DNA of 64,000 bases, taken from the NCBI GenBank assembly GCA_029239755.1, contig JARBUI010000002.1, positions 372,001 through 436,000 of the forward strand. Direction: 5' to 3'. This document shows, one piece after another, positions 25,852-35,447 of this stretch. The stretch's first letter is position 1. Each line of letters starts with the position of its first letter. The translations under genes were made by a program, and so were the position numbers. Under the pieces are notes generated by a model. That model saw only the letters and a program-made list of their open reading frames with translations, had not been told where the DNA came from and did no database searches. The stretch comes from Clostridia bacterium. Lineage in GTDB: Bacteria; Bacillota; Clostridia; Lachnospirales; Cellulosilyticaceae.

Positions 25852-26642
25852 GCTAGGTTAATGGTACTTTGTCTCATAACTTCATAGATACATATAGATG
25901 CAGCAATAGAAGCATTTAGTGATTCACTGCCTCCCGGCATAGGTATCATGATCTTATAGTCTGCATTTTCTTTAATATACTGAGATACGCCATTTGCCTC
26001 ATTGCCGATAACAATGGCTAATGGGCTCATAAAGTGTGTTTCAAATAATGGTTTGGCATCTTCTAATGCAGTGGCATAAATAGTACATTTGTTATCTTTT
26101 AAATAACTAATATATTCTTCGATCTCATAGTCCATAATGATAGGAATATGAAAGAGAGATCCCATAGTCGACCGTACTACCTTAGGACTATAGATATCCA
26201 CAGATCCTTTTGAAAGAAGTACTGCTTTCACACCAAGGGCATGAGCAGTCCTTATAATAGTTCCTAGGTTGCCCGGATCTTGAAGATTTTCCAGAACCAA
26301 ATAAAATCCCTGTTTTTCATCTTTCAGGTCTTCTAGCCTGATACTAGGTATTTCAACAACTGCCATTACCCCTTGGGGAGTTATGGTTTCACTTAATCCC
26401 TTATATATCTCGTCAGTCACAACAAACCACTTGTGAGTCTTTAAGGCAGGAACTTGTTCTTCTGTCAAATGAGGTGTTGTAATATAATATTTTACATTAT
26501 AACTTAAAGGAATTTCATTAACAGATTTAATCCCCTCTACTATAAAAAGATTTTCTTTTTTTCTCACTGACTTTTTCTTTTGCAGCTGCACAATACTTTT
26601 AATAATAGGATTTTGCGTGCTGGTAATAAGATTATTTTGCAT
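25848..26642 (-). CDS. TrmH/SpoU-family RNA 2'-O-methyltransferase
   Basis: The 264-residue protein has the N-terminal substrate-binding domain of RlmB-type enzymes (residues 1-100) and a SPOUT catalytic domain. The three SpoU motifs are visible: LVLENLQDPGNLGTIIRTA near 117, LAIVIGNEANGVSQ near 206 and IPMPGGSESLNASIAASI near 230. It methylates a ribose in rRNA or tRNA using S-adenosylmethionine; the exact nucleotide is not predictable. The ATG overlaps the end of the ktrA gene by 11 bases, so it is coupled to the potassium transporter genes. Confidence 0.85.
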   Translation of the reverse strand: MQNNLITSTQNPIIKSIVQLQKKKSVRKKENLFIVEGIKSVNEIPLSYNVKYYITTPHLTEEQVPALKTHKWFVVTDEIYKGLSETITPQGVMAVVEIPSIRLEDLKDEKQGFYLVLENLQDPGNLGTIIRTAHALGVKAVLLSKGSVDIYSPKVVRSTMGSLFHIPIIMDYEIEEYISYLKDNKCTIYATALEDAKPLFETHFMSPLAIVIGNEANGVSQYIKENADYKIMIPMPGGSESLNASIAASICIYEVMRQSTINLA

Positions 26643-27297
26643 AGCGTTTCGCTTCTAGATCTTGAAGAGCTTTGTTATTCCCAACTACAACTAAAACATC
26701 CTCCGGAGAAATAATATACTCCGGTTCTGGTGATACATTAATACCACCTTCATGTTCAACAGCAATAATATTAATACCATATTTGCTGCGTACATTTAAG
26801 TCTTTTATTGTGCTATTGCTCCATTCAGGAAGAATAGAGATTTCCATAATGCTATAGTCTGGAGAAAGCTGTATATAGTCAATAATATTCCCTGCAATAA
26901 GATTTGCTGCAACACGTCTGCCCATTTCATACTCTGGTAAGATGATACGGTCTGCCCCAAGCTTTTGTAATACCCTCTGATGAATCTCTGTACTCGCTTT
27001 TGCTACTACATGGGAAATGCCAATTTCTTTAAGAAGCAGTGTAATCATAATACTTGACTGAATATCTTTACCAATTGCTACAATCCCTACATCAAAGTTG
27101 CGAATTCCCAGTGATCTTAAGGTATCCATGTCTGATGCATCTGCCTGTACAGCATGGGTTACAAATGCAGATATTTCTTGTATCTTTTCTTCTGATTTAT
27201 CTACAACCATGACTTCATATCCTGCCTCAGCAAGCGTCATAGCAATACTCACACCAAATCTTCCAAGCCCAAATATAACAAATTGTTTTAACTTCAT
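26632..27297 (-). CDS. ktrA: Potassium uptake regulator KtrA (RCK protein)
   Basis: The 221-residue protein has an RCK-N Rossmann domain starting MKLKQFVIFGLGRFGVSIA (GxGxxG in the form GLGRFG), the VDKSEEKI nucleotide-binding acidic end and a C-terminal RCK-C domain from about residue 140. KtrA rings gate the KtrB channel in response to ATP or ADP. The start at 27297 follows GGAGG by nine bases; the longer TTG frame is less likely. It sits 19 bases after ktrB and overlaps the next gene, so the order is ktrB, ktrA, methyltransferase. Confidence 0.88.
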   Translation of the reverse strand: MKLKQFVIFGLGRFGVSIAMTLAEAGYEVMVVDKSEEKIQEISAFVTHAVQADASDMDTLRSLGIRNFDVGIVAIGKDIQSSIMITLLLKEIGISHVVAKASTEIHQRVLQKLGADRIILPEYEMGRRVAANLIAGNIIDYIQLSPDYSIMEISILPEWSNSTIKDLNVRSKYGINIIAVEHEGGINVSPEPEYIISPEDVLVVVGNNKALQDLEAKRYAK

Positions 27298-27316
27298 TTT
27301 CTTATCCTCCTCAAAA

Positions 27317-28738
27317 TTATCCAACTAATACTTTTTCTTCTGCATATTGAATAGTTCCCTTATCTTTACCTTGCTTTATCATGAGTGCTACTGCAATTGT
27401 AATAGGGCCAAGTCTTCCAATAAACATCAAAACTGAAATAATCAGCTTCCCTGTAAAAGTAAGGTTGGGCGTAATACCTAATGTAAGCCCTACAGTACCA
27501 AACGCAGATATTGTTTCAAAAAGTATCTCCATAAAGGATGCTTCTTCAGAAAACGATAAAATCATAAGCATCATAATAACAGCACCAATAGAAATCATAA
27601 CAATAGCCATTGCTCTTGTAATAATATGAAAAGGTATTTTCTTTTTGAATATCGTAGTCTGGTCTTTTCCTTTTATTGTACAAATAGTACACAGCATAAG
27701 CACCCCTGCAGTAACTGTCTTTATTCCTCCAGCAGTACCTGCTGGTGATCCGCCAATAAACATTAAAAGCATGGTCATGATCTGCGAAGCAGATGTTAAG
27801 CCAGATTGTGAAATTGTATTAAATCCAGCAGTACGGGGCGACACTGACTGAAACATGGCTGCATAGATCTTTTCTTTAAAAGATAATACAGCTAAAGTAT
27901 TTGGATTATGAAATTCTGCTAAAAAGAAAAATACAAATCCAATCGCTAATAACGCAATGGTAATAATCCATACCAATTTAGTGTGCAGAGAAGCCTTGTA
28001 AAAAGCTTGTTTCCACGTGAAATGATCGGACGATTTAAATTTAAGTTTAATGACCTTAATCGTATCAAGCCATACGCTAAATCCTAATCCTCCTAATATA
28101 ATAAGTCCCATTATTGTGAAGTTTACAATAGTGTTACCTACATAAGGTGTAAGACTCTCTCCTCCTACCAAGTCAAAGCCAGCATTACAAAAAGCAGATA
28201 CCGCATGAAAAACAGAATAAGCTATCCCTTTTCCTAGGCCATGTTCTGGTACAAATACAAAGGCTAACAATAATGCCCCTGCTAACTCAACCAGCAGTGT
28301 CCCTACTACAATACTCTTTGTGAATCTCACAATCCCTGCAGTCGTATCAAAGTTAAGTGCTTCTTGCATAATCAGCCTATTTTTTAAAGTAATACGCCTT
28401 CCTGTAATAATAAAGATCATGCTTACTAAGCTCATAAATCCAAGTCCGCCAATTTGAATACAAATAAGAATAACGGTCTTGCCGAAGGGAGACCAATAAG
28501 CAAGTGTATTCACAACAGCAAGTCCAGTAACACACACTGCTGAAGTGGTGGTAAAAAGCGCATCAATAAATGGTGTCACTTGATTGGCATTGCTGCTAAT
28601 AGGAAGCATCAGCAGAGCTGTCCCAATCAGAATAACTAATAAAAATCCGGTAACTAATATTTGTGATGGATCCAGAATTTTAGAGATAATCAGTGCATGC
28701 TTGTTCTTTAAAAATCCTGGAGTATCTTGAGGTTTCAT
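27317..28738 (-). CDS. ktrB: Potassium transporter KtrB (TrkH/KtrB family)
   Basis: The 473-residue membrane protein contains the four membrane-pore-membrane repeats of the family. Selectivity filter segments are visible as TTSAVCVTGLAV near residue 66, SAFCNAGFDL near 181, SPRTAGFNTI near 300 and ISAFGTVGLTLG near 410, each with the central Gly. It forms the ion-conducting dimer that KtrA gates. GGAG precedes the ATG at 28738; the longer frame is not supported by a ribosome-binding site. Confidence 0.9.
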   Translation of the reverse strand: MKPQDTPGFLKNKHALIISKILDPSQILVTGFLLVILIGTALLMLPISSNANQVTPFIDALFTTTSAVCVTGLAVVNTLAYWSPFGKTVILICIQIGGLGFMSLVSMIFIITGRRITLKNRLIMQEALNFDTTAGIVRFTKSIVVGTLLVELAGALLLAFVFVPEHGLGKGIAYSVFHAVSAFCNAGFDLVGGESLTPYVGNTIVNFTIMGLIILGGLGFSVWLDTIKVIKLKFKSSDHFTWKQAFYKASLHTKLVWIITIALLAIGFVFFFLAEFHNPNTLAVLSFKEKIYAAMFQSVSPRTAGFNTISQSGLTSASQIMTMLLMFIGGSPAGTAGGIKTVTAGVLMLCTICTIKGKDQTTIFKKKIPFHIITRAMAIVMISIGAVIMMLMILSFSEEASFMEILFETISAFGTVGLTLGITPNLTFTGKLIISVLMFIGRLGPITIAVALMIKQGKDKGTIQYAEEKVLVG

Positions 28739-28875
28739 TCTTTTTCTCCTTAATGATATGTTTACTTCCAATCTATTTTAAACCAAACTCAATAAAATAT
28801 CTATAGTTAATTTGTGTTCTATATTATTATGACCATTCCTAAAAATAATAATTAACTCCTGGTTAAAAAGCAAAT

Positions 28876-28902
28876 AGTAGCTACTTTTTAAAGTAACTAC
28901 CA
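28876..28902 (-). terminator. Terminator of the pfkA-pyk transcript
   Basis: Read on the minus strand, GTAGTTACTTT and AAAGTAGCTAC form an 11-base stem with one mismatch, followed by TATTTGCTTTTT. It lies ten bases after the pyk stop codon. Confidence 0.75.
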
Positions 28903-28911
28903 TTTTTTTGA

Positions 28912-30672
28912 TTATTTAAGTGTCCCGTTATAGACGTAACCCTTTTCACTGTCTACCGTAATAATAACACAATTTCTCAAAACTTCGACTATATTTGTAG
29001 CACCCGTAATAACAGGGATATCTAGAGTTCTGCCTACTATAACTGCATGATTATTCTCTTCTGGTGAGTTATCCTCTACAATAATAGCACTTGCCTTTTT
29101 CATATAAGGGAGATATGCATTATTTGTTTTTTTAACAACTAATATGTCACCTTTTTTAAAGTATTTATGTGCTTCATCTAAGACATTAATCACACTGGCT
29201 TTCCCTGTTACAGACTTTTTTCCATACCCCTGCCCTTTAGCGAGTACGTCTCCTACATATTGAACCTTCATAATATTAGTTGTCCCTGCCATCCCCACTG
29301 GCACTCCAGCAGATAGAACAATAATATCTCCTTGTTTTGCAAATTTAAGCTCTTCTATCTTCTGTACTGCTTTTGCAAATACATCGTCTGTCGAATCTTT
29401 TTCTTTATAGTCAATGAGTACCGGTGTACAGCCCCATACAAGACTAAGCTGTCTTTGAACTCTTTCATCAGTTGTACATGCCATAATAGGACAATTTGGT
29501 TTAAACTTAGATACTGATCTTGCAGTATAGCCTGATTTTGTAATAGAAACAATACATGCTGCACCTAGTTCTCTTGCTGTATTACAAGTTGAATGACTGA
29601 CAGCATTTGTCATACTTAAGCCATAAGTAGCTTCCATAACATTTTGTTTGTATTTTTCTTTCTCAGCCTCAGCTGTCTTGGCAATACGATCCATCATCAA
29701 GATAGCATCTAGAGGATAATCCCCTTTTGCAGTCTCTCCTGAGAGCATAATACCAGATGTCCCGTCAAATATAGCATTCGCTACATCACTTGCTTCAGCT
29801 CTCGTTGGTCTTGGGTTTCTAATCATTGAATCCAACATTTGTGTTGCTGTTATAACAGGTTTCCCAGCATTATTAGCCTTTTTAATAAGAACTTTCTGGA
29901 CTACCGGAACTTCCTCAGCTGGAATTTCAACCCCAAGATCTCCTCTTGCTACCATAATAGCATCTGATACTTCTAATATTTCATCAATATTATTAACACC
30001 ATCCCTATTTTCTATCTTAGAGATAATTTGTATATCGCTGCCGCCATTTTCTTCTAAGACCTGGCGTATTTTAATAACATCTGTTGCACAGCGTATAAAA
30101 GAAGCCGCAATATAGTCAAATCCTGCTTTTGCTCCAAATATAATATCTGAGAGGTCTTTATCCGTTAATGCTGGTAAGTTAACAAAAACATCAGGTATGT
30201 TAATACCTTTACGCGAACCCAGTAGTCCACCATTTTCAATACTGCATTCTATTTCAGTATCCGTAAGATTTTTAACCTTTAATTCTATTAGACCATCATC
30301 TATAAGAATTCTGCTGCCTTTTTGCAGATCAGAAGGTAAATTTTTATAGGTCACGCTTACTCTGGTGCTATCTCCTTCGATTTCATCTGTCGTAAGAGTA
30401 AAAGTTTCTCCTATATTTAAGCGATAATCTATATCGTCTTTCATAATTCCTGTACGAATTTCAGGTCCTTTTGTATCTAGAATAAGAGGAATTGGTCTAT
30501 TGAATTCTTCTCTTACTTGTACTACCCTTTTTACCGTTTCTCCATGAATTTCATGATTGTCATGTGAAAAATTAATACGTATTGCATCAATTCCTGTTGC
30601 TATAATTTTTCTTATACTCTCAACATCTCTGGTTTTAGGCCCTAAGGTGCATATAATCTTGGTTTTACGCAT
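28912..30672 (-). CDS. pyk: Pyruvate kinase with C-terminal PEP-utiliser-like domain
   Basis: The 586-residue protein begins MRKTKIICTLGP and shows the substrate and metal motifs of pyruvate kinase: IRINFSHD, LILDTKGPEIRTG, ISKIENRDGVNN and the signature MVARGDLGVEIPAEEVP near 245-260, then ATQMLDSM. It is about 110 residues longer than the enteric enzyme because of a C-terminal phosphohistidine-like domain (KGDILVVKKTNNAYLPYM onward), as in Bacillus. It makes pyruvate and ATP at the end of glycolysis. The start at 30672 is seven bases after GGGAG. It lies behind pfkA; three 19-bp tandem repeats fill the gap. Confidence 0.92.
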   Translation of the reverse strand: MRKTKIICTLGPKTRDVESIRKIIATGIDAIRINFSHDNHEIHGETVKRVVQVREEFNRPIPLILDTKGPEIRTGIMKDDIDYRLNIGETFTLTTDEIEGDSTRVSVTYKNLPSDLQKGSRILIDDGLIELKVKNLTDTEIECSIENGGLLGSRKGINIPDVFVNLPALTDKDLSDIIFGAKAGFDYIAASFIRCATDVIKIRQVLEENGGSDIQIISKIENRDGVNNIDEILEVSDAIMVARGDLGVEIPAEEVPVVQKVLIKKANNAGKPVITATQMLDSMIRNPRPTRAEASDVANAIFDGTSGIMLSGETAKGDYPLDAILMMDRIAKTAEAEKEKYKQNVMEATYGLSMTNAVSHSTCNTARELGAACIVSITKSGYTARSVSKFKPNCPIMACTTDERVQRQLSLVWGCTPVLIDYKEKDSTDDVFAKAVQKIEELKFAKQGDIIVLSAGVPVGMAGTTNIMKVQYVGDVLAKGQGYGKKSVTGKASVINVLDEAHKYFKKGDILVVKKTNNAYLPYMKKASAIIVEDNSPEENNHAVIVGRTLDIPVITGATNIVEVLRNCVIITVDSEKGYVYNGTLK

Positions 30673-30691
30673 CATTTTACTCCCTTTAATC

Positions 30692-30748
30692 ACTTTAAAT
30701 TACGTTAGTTACTTTAAGCTACGCTAGTTACTTTAAGTTACGTTAGTT
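30692..30748 (-). repeat. Three tandem 19-bp repeats between pfkA and pyk
   Basis: Units begin at 30692, 30711 and 30730. Unit 3 reads ACTTTAAGTTACGTTAGTT; unit 1 differs at one base and unit 2 at two. They occupy most of the 82-bp pfkA-pyk gap and end about 20 bases before the pyk ribosome-binding site, so they would lie in the mRNA spacer. Confidence 0.85.
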
Positions 30749-30754
30749 ACTTTT

Positions 30755-31726
30755 TTATACTAATAAATTACTTACCTCATACATATATTCATCTATATTT
30801 TTTGTCATTGCAAGCGCTTCATTAATATCATAATCTACATATTGGCCGCCTACATAAGCCACAACTCTTTTAGCTTTACCTTCACATAGAAGATCTACAG
30901 CTTTTGCTCCCATCATTGAAGCATGAATGCGGTCAACTGCACTTGGTGATCCTCCTCTTTGAAGGTGGCCAAGTATGGTTGCACGAGACTCAATACCTGT
31001 AATTTCCTGAATCTTCTTTGCAAGTTTTTCTGAACCGCCTATGCCTTCTGCAACGATAATAATAAAGTTCTTTTTACCAATATGTTTATTTTGCAAGATT
31101 GTCTTAATAATCTCTTCATCTGATGGTCTGCCTTTTTCTGGAATAAGAACAAGTTCTGCTCCAGAACTAATACCACACCATAGGGCAATATACCCTGCAT
31201 TTCTTCCCATAACCTCTACTATAGAGCATCTTTCATGAGAAGTAGACGTGTCCCTGATCTTATTAATAGCTTCCATAGCTGTATTAACAGCTGTATCAAA
31301 ACCAATTGTATACTCTGTACAAGCTATATCAAGGTCTATTGTACCAGGTACACCGATTGTATTAATCCCTAAATTAGCTAACTTTTCTGCTCCCTGAAAA
31401 GAACCATCTCCACCAATAACAACTAACCCATCTATCCCAAACACCCTGCACATTTCAGCTCCTCTTTGTTGCCCTTCTGGTTTTAAAAATTCCAGACAAC
31501 GAGCTGTTTGAAGGATTGTTCCGCCTCTTTGAACAGTATCAGATACACTTCTGGCTGTAAGCTCACGTACATCCCCTGTTAAAAGGCCATTATAACCTTT
31601 TTGAATACCCATAACTTTAATGCCTCTGGCAAGACCAACTCTTACCACAGCACGTATAGCAGCATTCATCCCTGGAGCGTCTCCTCCACTTGTTAATACA
31701 CCTATTGTACCTACTTTATTGCTCAT
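30755..31726 (-). CDS. pfkA: ATP-dependent 6-phosphofructokinase
   Basis: The 323-residue protein is a group A phosphofructokinase: GVLTSGGDAPGMNAAIR at the N-terminus, GGDGSFQGA near residue 103 (Gly at the position that favours ATP), GVPGTIDLDIACTEYTIGFDTA near 120-140, EVMGRNAGYIA near 165 and GHLQRGGSPSA near 245. The catalytic motif reads TIDLD where TIDND is usual; both Asp residues remain. The start at 31726 is eight bases after AGGGGG. It is upstream of pyk and downstream of dnaE, an arrangement common in clostridia. A second, PPi-type enzyme is encoded at 42048. Confidence 0.91.
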   Translation of the reverse strand: MSNKVGTIGVLTSGGDAPGMNAAIRAVVRVGLARGIKVMGIQKGYNGLLTGDVRELTARSVSDTVQRGGTILQTARCLEFLKPEGQQRGAEMCRVFGIDGLVVIGGDGSFQGAEKLANLGINTIGVPGTIDLDIACTEYTIGFDTAVNTAMEAINKIRDTSTSHERCSIVEVMGRNAGYIALWCGISSGAELVLIPEKGRPSDEEIIKTILQNKHIGKKNFIIIVAEGIGGSEKLAKKIQEITGIESRATILGHLQRGGSPSAVDRIHASMMGAKAVDLLCEGKAKRVVAYVGGQYVDYDINEALAMTKNIDEYMYEVSNLLV

Positions 31727-31846
31727 CAAAATAACCCCCTATGGCTTTTTTAATTACTTCATCTTATGATTTATTAATGTACAATCAGTTCTCTTTAACC
31801 TTCTTTATTTTACTTAAATCTCTTTTAAATAGCAATAACCTTCTTT

Positions 31847-34800
31847 TTATTTGTTGACTACTACATACTTTTGTCCTAATAAGCTTACTAATTCTTGTAT
31901 AAGTTGCTCTGTAATACATACATTATACCTATCTGGAAATGCTTTTTGTGCACCATCTTCTATATTCTCTACAATAATCTTAGCTTGTCCTGCATATTTA
32001 TGAAATATGTGTACTAATTTTTCTCTCATTTCCTTAGTTCGCATAGATTCACTTAATAATAGAGTAATGGATTCTTGTGCTCCTGGATTTATAATTCTTT
32101 CAAGAGTTGTTACCTCGTCTGCCAAAATAACCGCTGTAGTTTCTTCTTTTATAGATATTCGTCCTTTAATTATAAAAACACTTTCTTCCGGCAATTGAGA
32201 AAATACATCATATAAGGTTGGAAATATAATTGCTTCCATCGTTCCAAGTGTATCTTCCAGCGTTAAAAATGCCATTTTTTTATTTGTCTTTGTAAAAATA
32301 ATGCGCTTATCGACTAAAATGCCGCCTATAATAACTTTTTGGCCATCTTTAATGCTCTCTTCTTCATCTTCCTTATACTCTAAGTCAATACTTTTAATCG
32401 TTATATACTCATCTAATAAGTCTCTGACTTTATCTAAGGGGTGTCCGCTTAAATAAATCCCCATAACCTCTTTTTCATAGTTTAATAAATCTTTAAGATC
32501 AAATTCTTCAATATTAGGAAGGTGATCTTTATCTTCAATTTGCTCCCCTGTACCTAAGGCAAATAAATCGATCTGCCCTGCAACATTATTTTTCTTATTC
32601 AATTGAATTCCTGTTGATATTTGTTTATAGGCAGCCATGTATTGACTACGGCTTCCACCAAGTGAATCAAATGCTCCAGCAAGAATAAGACTTTCTATAC
32701 TTCTTTTATTTGTATCCTTTGCTTCCATACGATTATAAAAATCTGTTAAACTCTTAAATTTGCCTCCCTTTTCCCTCTCTTCAACAATTCTGTCAATAAC
32801 ATTTTTGCCTACATTTTTAATAGCAGCAAGTCCATAAATAATATGATTATCCTTAGCATCAAAATAAGCAAATCCACTGTTGATATCAGGTGGAAGGACT
32901 ACTATATTCATTTTTTTACAGTTATCAATATAACTTGTAATTTTATTAGACGAGTCCATTACTGACGACATAAGTGCAGCCATAAATTCTACCTTATAAT
33001 AAGTCTTTAAATAAGCTGTTTGATAAGCTACCACCGCATAGGCTGCTGCATGAGACTTATTAAAAGCATATTTTGCAAAGTCTGTCATGTCCTCAAATAT
33101 TTTCTCTGCAGTTTCTTTTGGAATGCCATTTTTAATACACCCTGGCACGCTTTTCCCATCTCCGTAAAGAAAGATAGCTTGTTCTTTTGCCATGACATCT
33201 GATTTTTTCTTGCTCATAGCTCGTCTTAAAAGGTCACTTCTGCCAAGACTGTATCCCGCAAGATCTCTTACAACCTGCATAACCTGTTCTTGGTAAACAA
33301 TGCAGCCATAGGTATTTTTAAGAATAGGCTCCAGGCTTGGGTGCCTATATGTAATACTGGATGCATTTTTTTTACCTGCTACATATTTGGGTATAAAATC
33401 CATAGGGCCTGGCCTGTAAAGAGCGTTACCTGCTATAATATCTTCTATACTTGTCGGGGTGAGTTCCTTCATGAAACTTTTCATTCCTGCACTTTCAAAC
33501 TGGAAAATCCCATCTGTGCTTCCTGAAGCAATGAGTTCATAGACTTTTTTATCATCATAGTCAATTTTTTCTATATCGAGACGCATATGATGATTTTTAT
33601 TAATCAGCTTCACAGCCTTGTCAATAACGGTAAGGGTTCTAAGTCCCAAAAAGTCCATCTTTAAAAGACCAAGTTCTTCAAGTGTATTCATGGGGAATTG
33701 TGTTGTAATTGCGCCATCACTTGCATTAAGCGGTACATACTCAACAACTGGTTCTTTTGATATAACAACTCCAGCCGCATGCATTGAGGAGTGCCTCGGA
33801 AGGCCCTCTAGCTTTCTTGAAGTATCTAAGAGATATTTTACAGCATCATCGGTATTATAGATCTCCCTTAATTCTTCATTCATTTCAAGTGCCTTACTAA
33901 TTGTAATTTTAAGTTCATTAGGAATCATTTTTGCTATGCGGTCAACCTGCTGATAGGGCATATTAACAGCACGGCCGACATCTCTTATAGCTGCTCTTGC
34001 TGCCATTGTTCCAAAAGTAATAATCTGAGCAACCCGATCTTCTCCATACTTTCTGATTACATAATCTATAACCTCTTGTCTTCTTTCATAACAGAAATCT
34101 ATATCTATATCAGGCATGCTGACTCTTTCTGGATTTAAAAAACGTTCAAAAAGCAATTGATACTTAATGGGGTCAATATTCGTTATTCCTAAAGTATAGG
34201 CAACAATACTGCCCGCTGCCGAACCTCTTCCTGGCCCTACTGGTATTTCCTGCGCTTTAGCATAGCTGATAAAATCTCCTACAATTAGAAAATAGTCAAC
34301 AAATCCCATTTGTATAATAATTTCAAGCTCGTACTCCAGCCTGTCTTTTAGCTCCTTAGTCACTAAGTCATATCTCTTAGAGAGCCCGCTATAACATAGT
34401 TTTCTTAAATACTCCGCAGGAGAGATACCCTCAGGCACATCAAAACTGGGTAGTTTAAGTTCGTGAAAACTAAAACTTACATTACAGCGTTCTGCTATTT
34501 TAGCTGTATTTTCCAAGGCTTCCTTAGCATAAGGAAAGAGTTTTTGCATCTCTTCCTGGCTCTTAAGATAATACTGTCCTCCCTCATAAATCATTCGATC
34601 TTCATCCTGCATTGTTTTTCCTGTTTGAATGCATAGAAGTACCTCATGGGGATTTGCATCTTCAGCACTTATATAATGGACATCATTAGTAGCTACCATA
34701 TTAAGCCCTAATTCATCTGCAAGCCTAATGGTAAGCTGATTAACCTTTTGCTGCTGCTTCATTCCATGGTCTTGTAATTCTAGAAAAAAATGATCTTGTC

Positions 34801-35299
34801 CCATAATATCTCTTAAAATGATAGCTGTTTCTTTTGCACTTTCATATTCATCTCTTAAAAGTCTTCTGCTCACAGGTCCTGCAAGGCAAGCACCTAAAGC
34901 AATTAAGCCTTCATGATGAGCTTTGAGTAAGTCAAGATCTATACGAGGTCTTCTGTAAAACCCTTCTGTAAATCCTAAAGAAACCATTTTAATAAGATTC
35001 TGATACCCTATATTATTTTCTGCTAGAAGAACAAGGTGATTAGAACTTAAATCAATAGGTTCTTTATCAAAACGTGTTCTGGAAGCTAAATAAACTTCAC
35101 ATCCGATAATAGGCTTAATATCTCTTTGCTTCGCAGCTTTATAAAAATCAACTACCCCATACATAACCCCGTGATCTGTAATGGCAAGACTCTTCATATC
35201 TAATGTTTTAGCCCTATCCAGAAGATCATTTATTTTAGCAGAACCATCTAGAAGACTATATTCTGTATGCACATGCAAATGTGTAAATGTATTTTTCAT
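31847..35299 (-). CDS. dnaE: DNA polymerase III alpha subunit
   Basis: The 1150-residue protein is a DnaE1-type replicative polymerase. The N-terminal PHP domain starts FTHLHVHTEYSLLDGSAKI and contains AITDHGVMYG. The polymerase core has GPGRGSAAGSIVAY near 350, the catalytic PDIDIDF near 395, and HAAGVVIS. An OB-fold region follows from about 990 (VIIGGILVDKRIIFTKTNKKMAFLTLED). It replicates the chromosome with the clamp; Gram-positive bacteria usually also have PolC. GAAAGGAGC precedes the ATG. The pfkA gene begins about 120 bases downstream. Confidence 0.94.
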   Translation of the reverse strand: MKNTFTHLHVHTEYSLLDGSAKINDLLDRAKTLDMKSLAITDHGVMYGVVDFYKAAKQRDIKPIIGCEVYLASRTRFDKEPIDLSSNHLVLLAENNIGYQNLIKMVSLGFTEGFYRRPRIDLDLLKAHHEGLIALGACLAGPVSRRLLRDEYESAKETAIILRDIMGQDHFFLELQDHGMKQQQKVNQLTIRLADELGLNMVATNDVHYISAEDANPHEVLLCIQTGKTMQDEDRMIYEGGQYYLKSQEEMQKLFPYAKEALENTAKIAERCNVSFSFHELKLPSFDVPEGISPAEYLRKLCYSGLSKRYDLVTKELKDRLEYELEIIIQMGFVDYFLIVGDFISYAKAQEIPVGPGRGSAAGSIVAYTLGITNIDPIKYQLLFERFLNPERVSMPDIDIDFCYERRQEVIDYVIRKYGEDRVAQIITFGTMAARAAIRDVGRAVNMPYQQVDRIAKMIPNELKITISKALEMNEELREIYNTDDAVKYLLDTSRKLEGLPRHSSMHAAGVVISKEPVVEYVPLNASDGAITTQFPMNTLEELGLLKMDFLGLRTLTVIDKAVKLINKNHHMRLDIEKIDYDDKKVYELIASGSTDGIFQFESAGMKSFMKELTPTSIEDIIAGNALYRPGPMDFIPKYVAGKKNASSITYRHPSLEPILKNTYGCIVYQEQVMQVVRDLAGYSLGRSDLLRRAMSKKKSDVMAKEQAIFLYGDGKSVPGCIKNGIPKETAEKIFEDMTDFAKYAFNKSHAAAYAVVAYQTAYLKTYYKVEFMAALMSSVMDSSNKITSYIDNCKKMNIVVLPPDINSGFAYFDAKDNHIIYGLAAIKNVGKNVIDRIVEEREKGGKFKSLTDFYNRMEAKDTNKRSIESLILAGAFDSLGGSRSQYMAAYKQISTGIQLNKKNNVAGQIDLFALGTGEQIEDKDHLPNIEEFDLKDLLNYEKEVMGIYLSGHPLDKVRDLLDEYITIKSIDLEYKEDEEESIKDGQKVIIGGILVDKRIIFTKTNKKMAFLTLEDTLGTMEAIIFPTLYDVFSQLPEESVFIIKGRISIKEETTAVILADEVTTLERIINPGAQESITLLLSESMRTKEMREKLVHIFHKYAGQAKIIVENIEDGAQKAFPDRYNVCITEQLIQELVSLLGQKYVVVNK

Positions 35300-35388
35300 G
35301 ATCTATTTAGCTCCTTTCTCTTAACTTTGCCTGTCTATTATATCATAATTATGTACAATATATTGAGATTATAGATAAAAATACAGAG

Positions 35389-35427
35389 TAAAAAGCAGTA
35401 AGACTTTTTGATTCTTACTGCTTTTTA
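35389..35427. terminator. Bidirectional terminator upstream of the alcohol dehydrogenase 3' end
   Basis: Fifteen-base arms TAAAAAGCAGTAAGA and TCTTACTGCTTTTTA enclose a nine-base loop. On the minus strand it ends the alcohol dehydrogenase transcript before the dnaE promoter region. Confidence 0.82.
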
Positions 35428-35447
35428 TTACGTATGCCTTGTTTTTA

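Noticed and set aside
30692..30748. CRISPR array
   Set aside because: Repeats are directly adjacent with no spacers and only three units; they are a simple tandem repeat. No cas genes are in the window.
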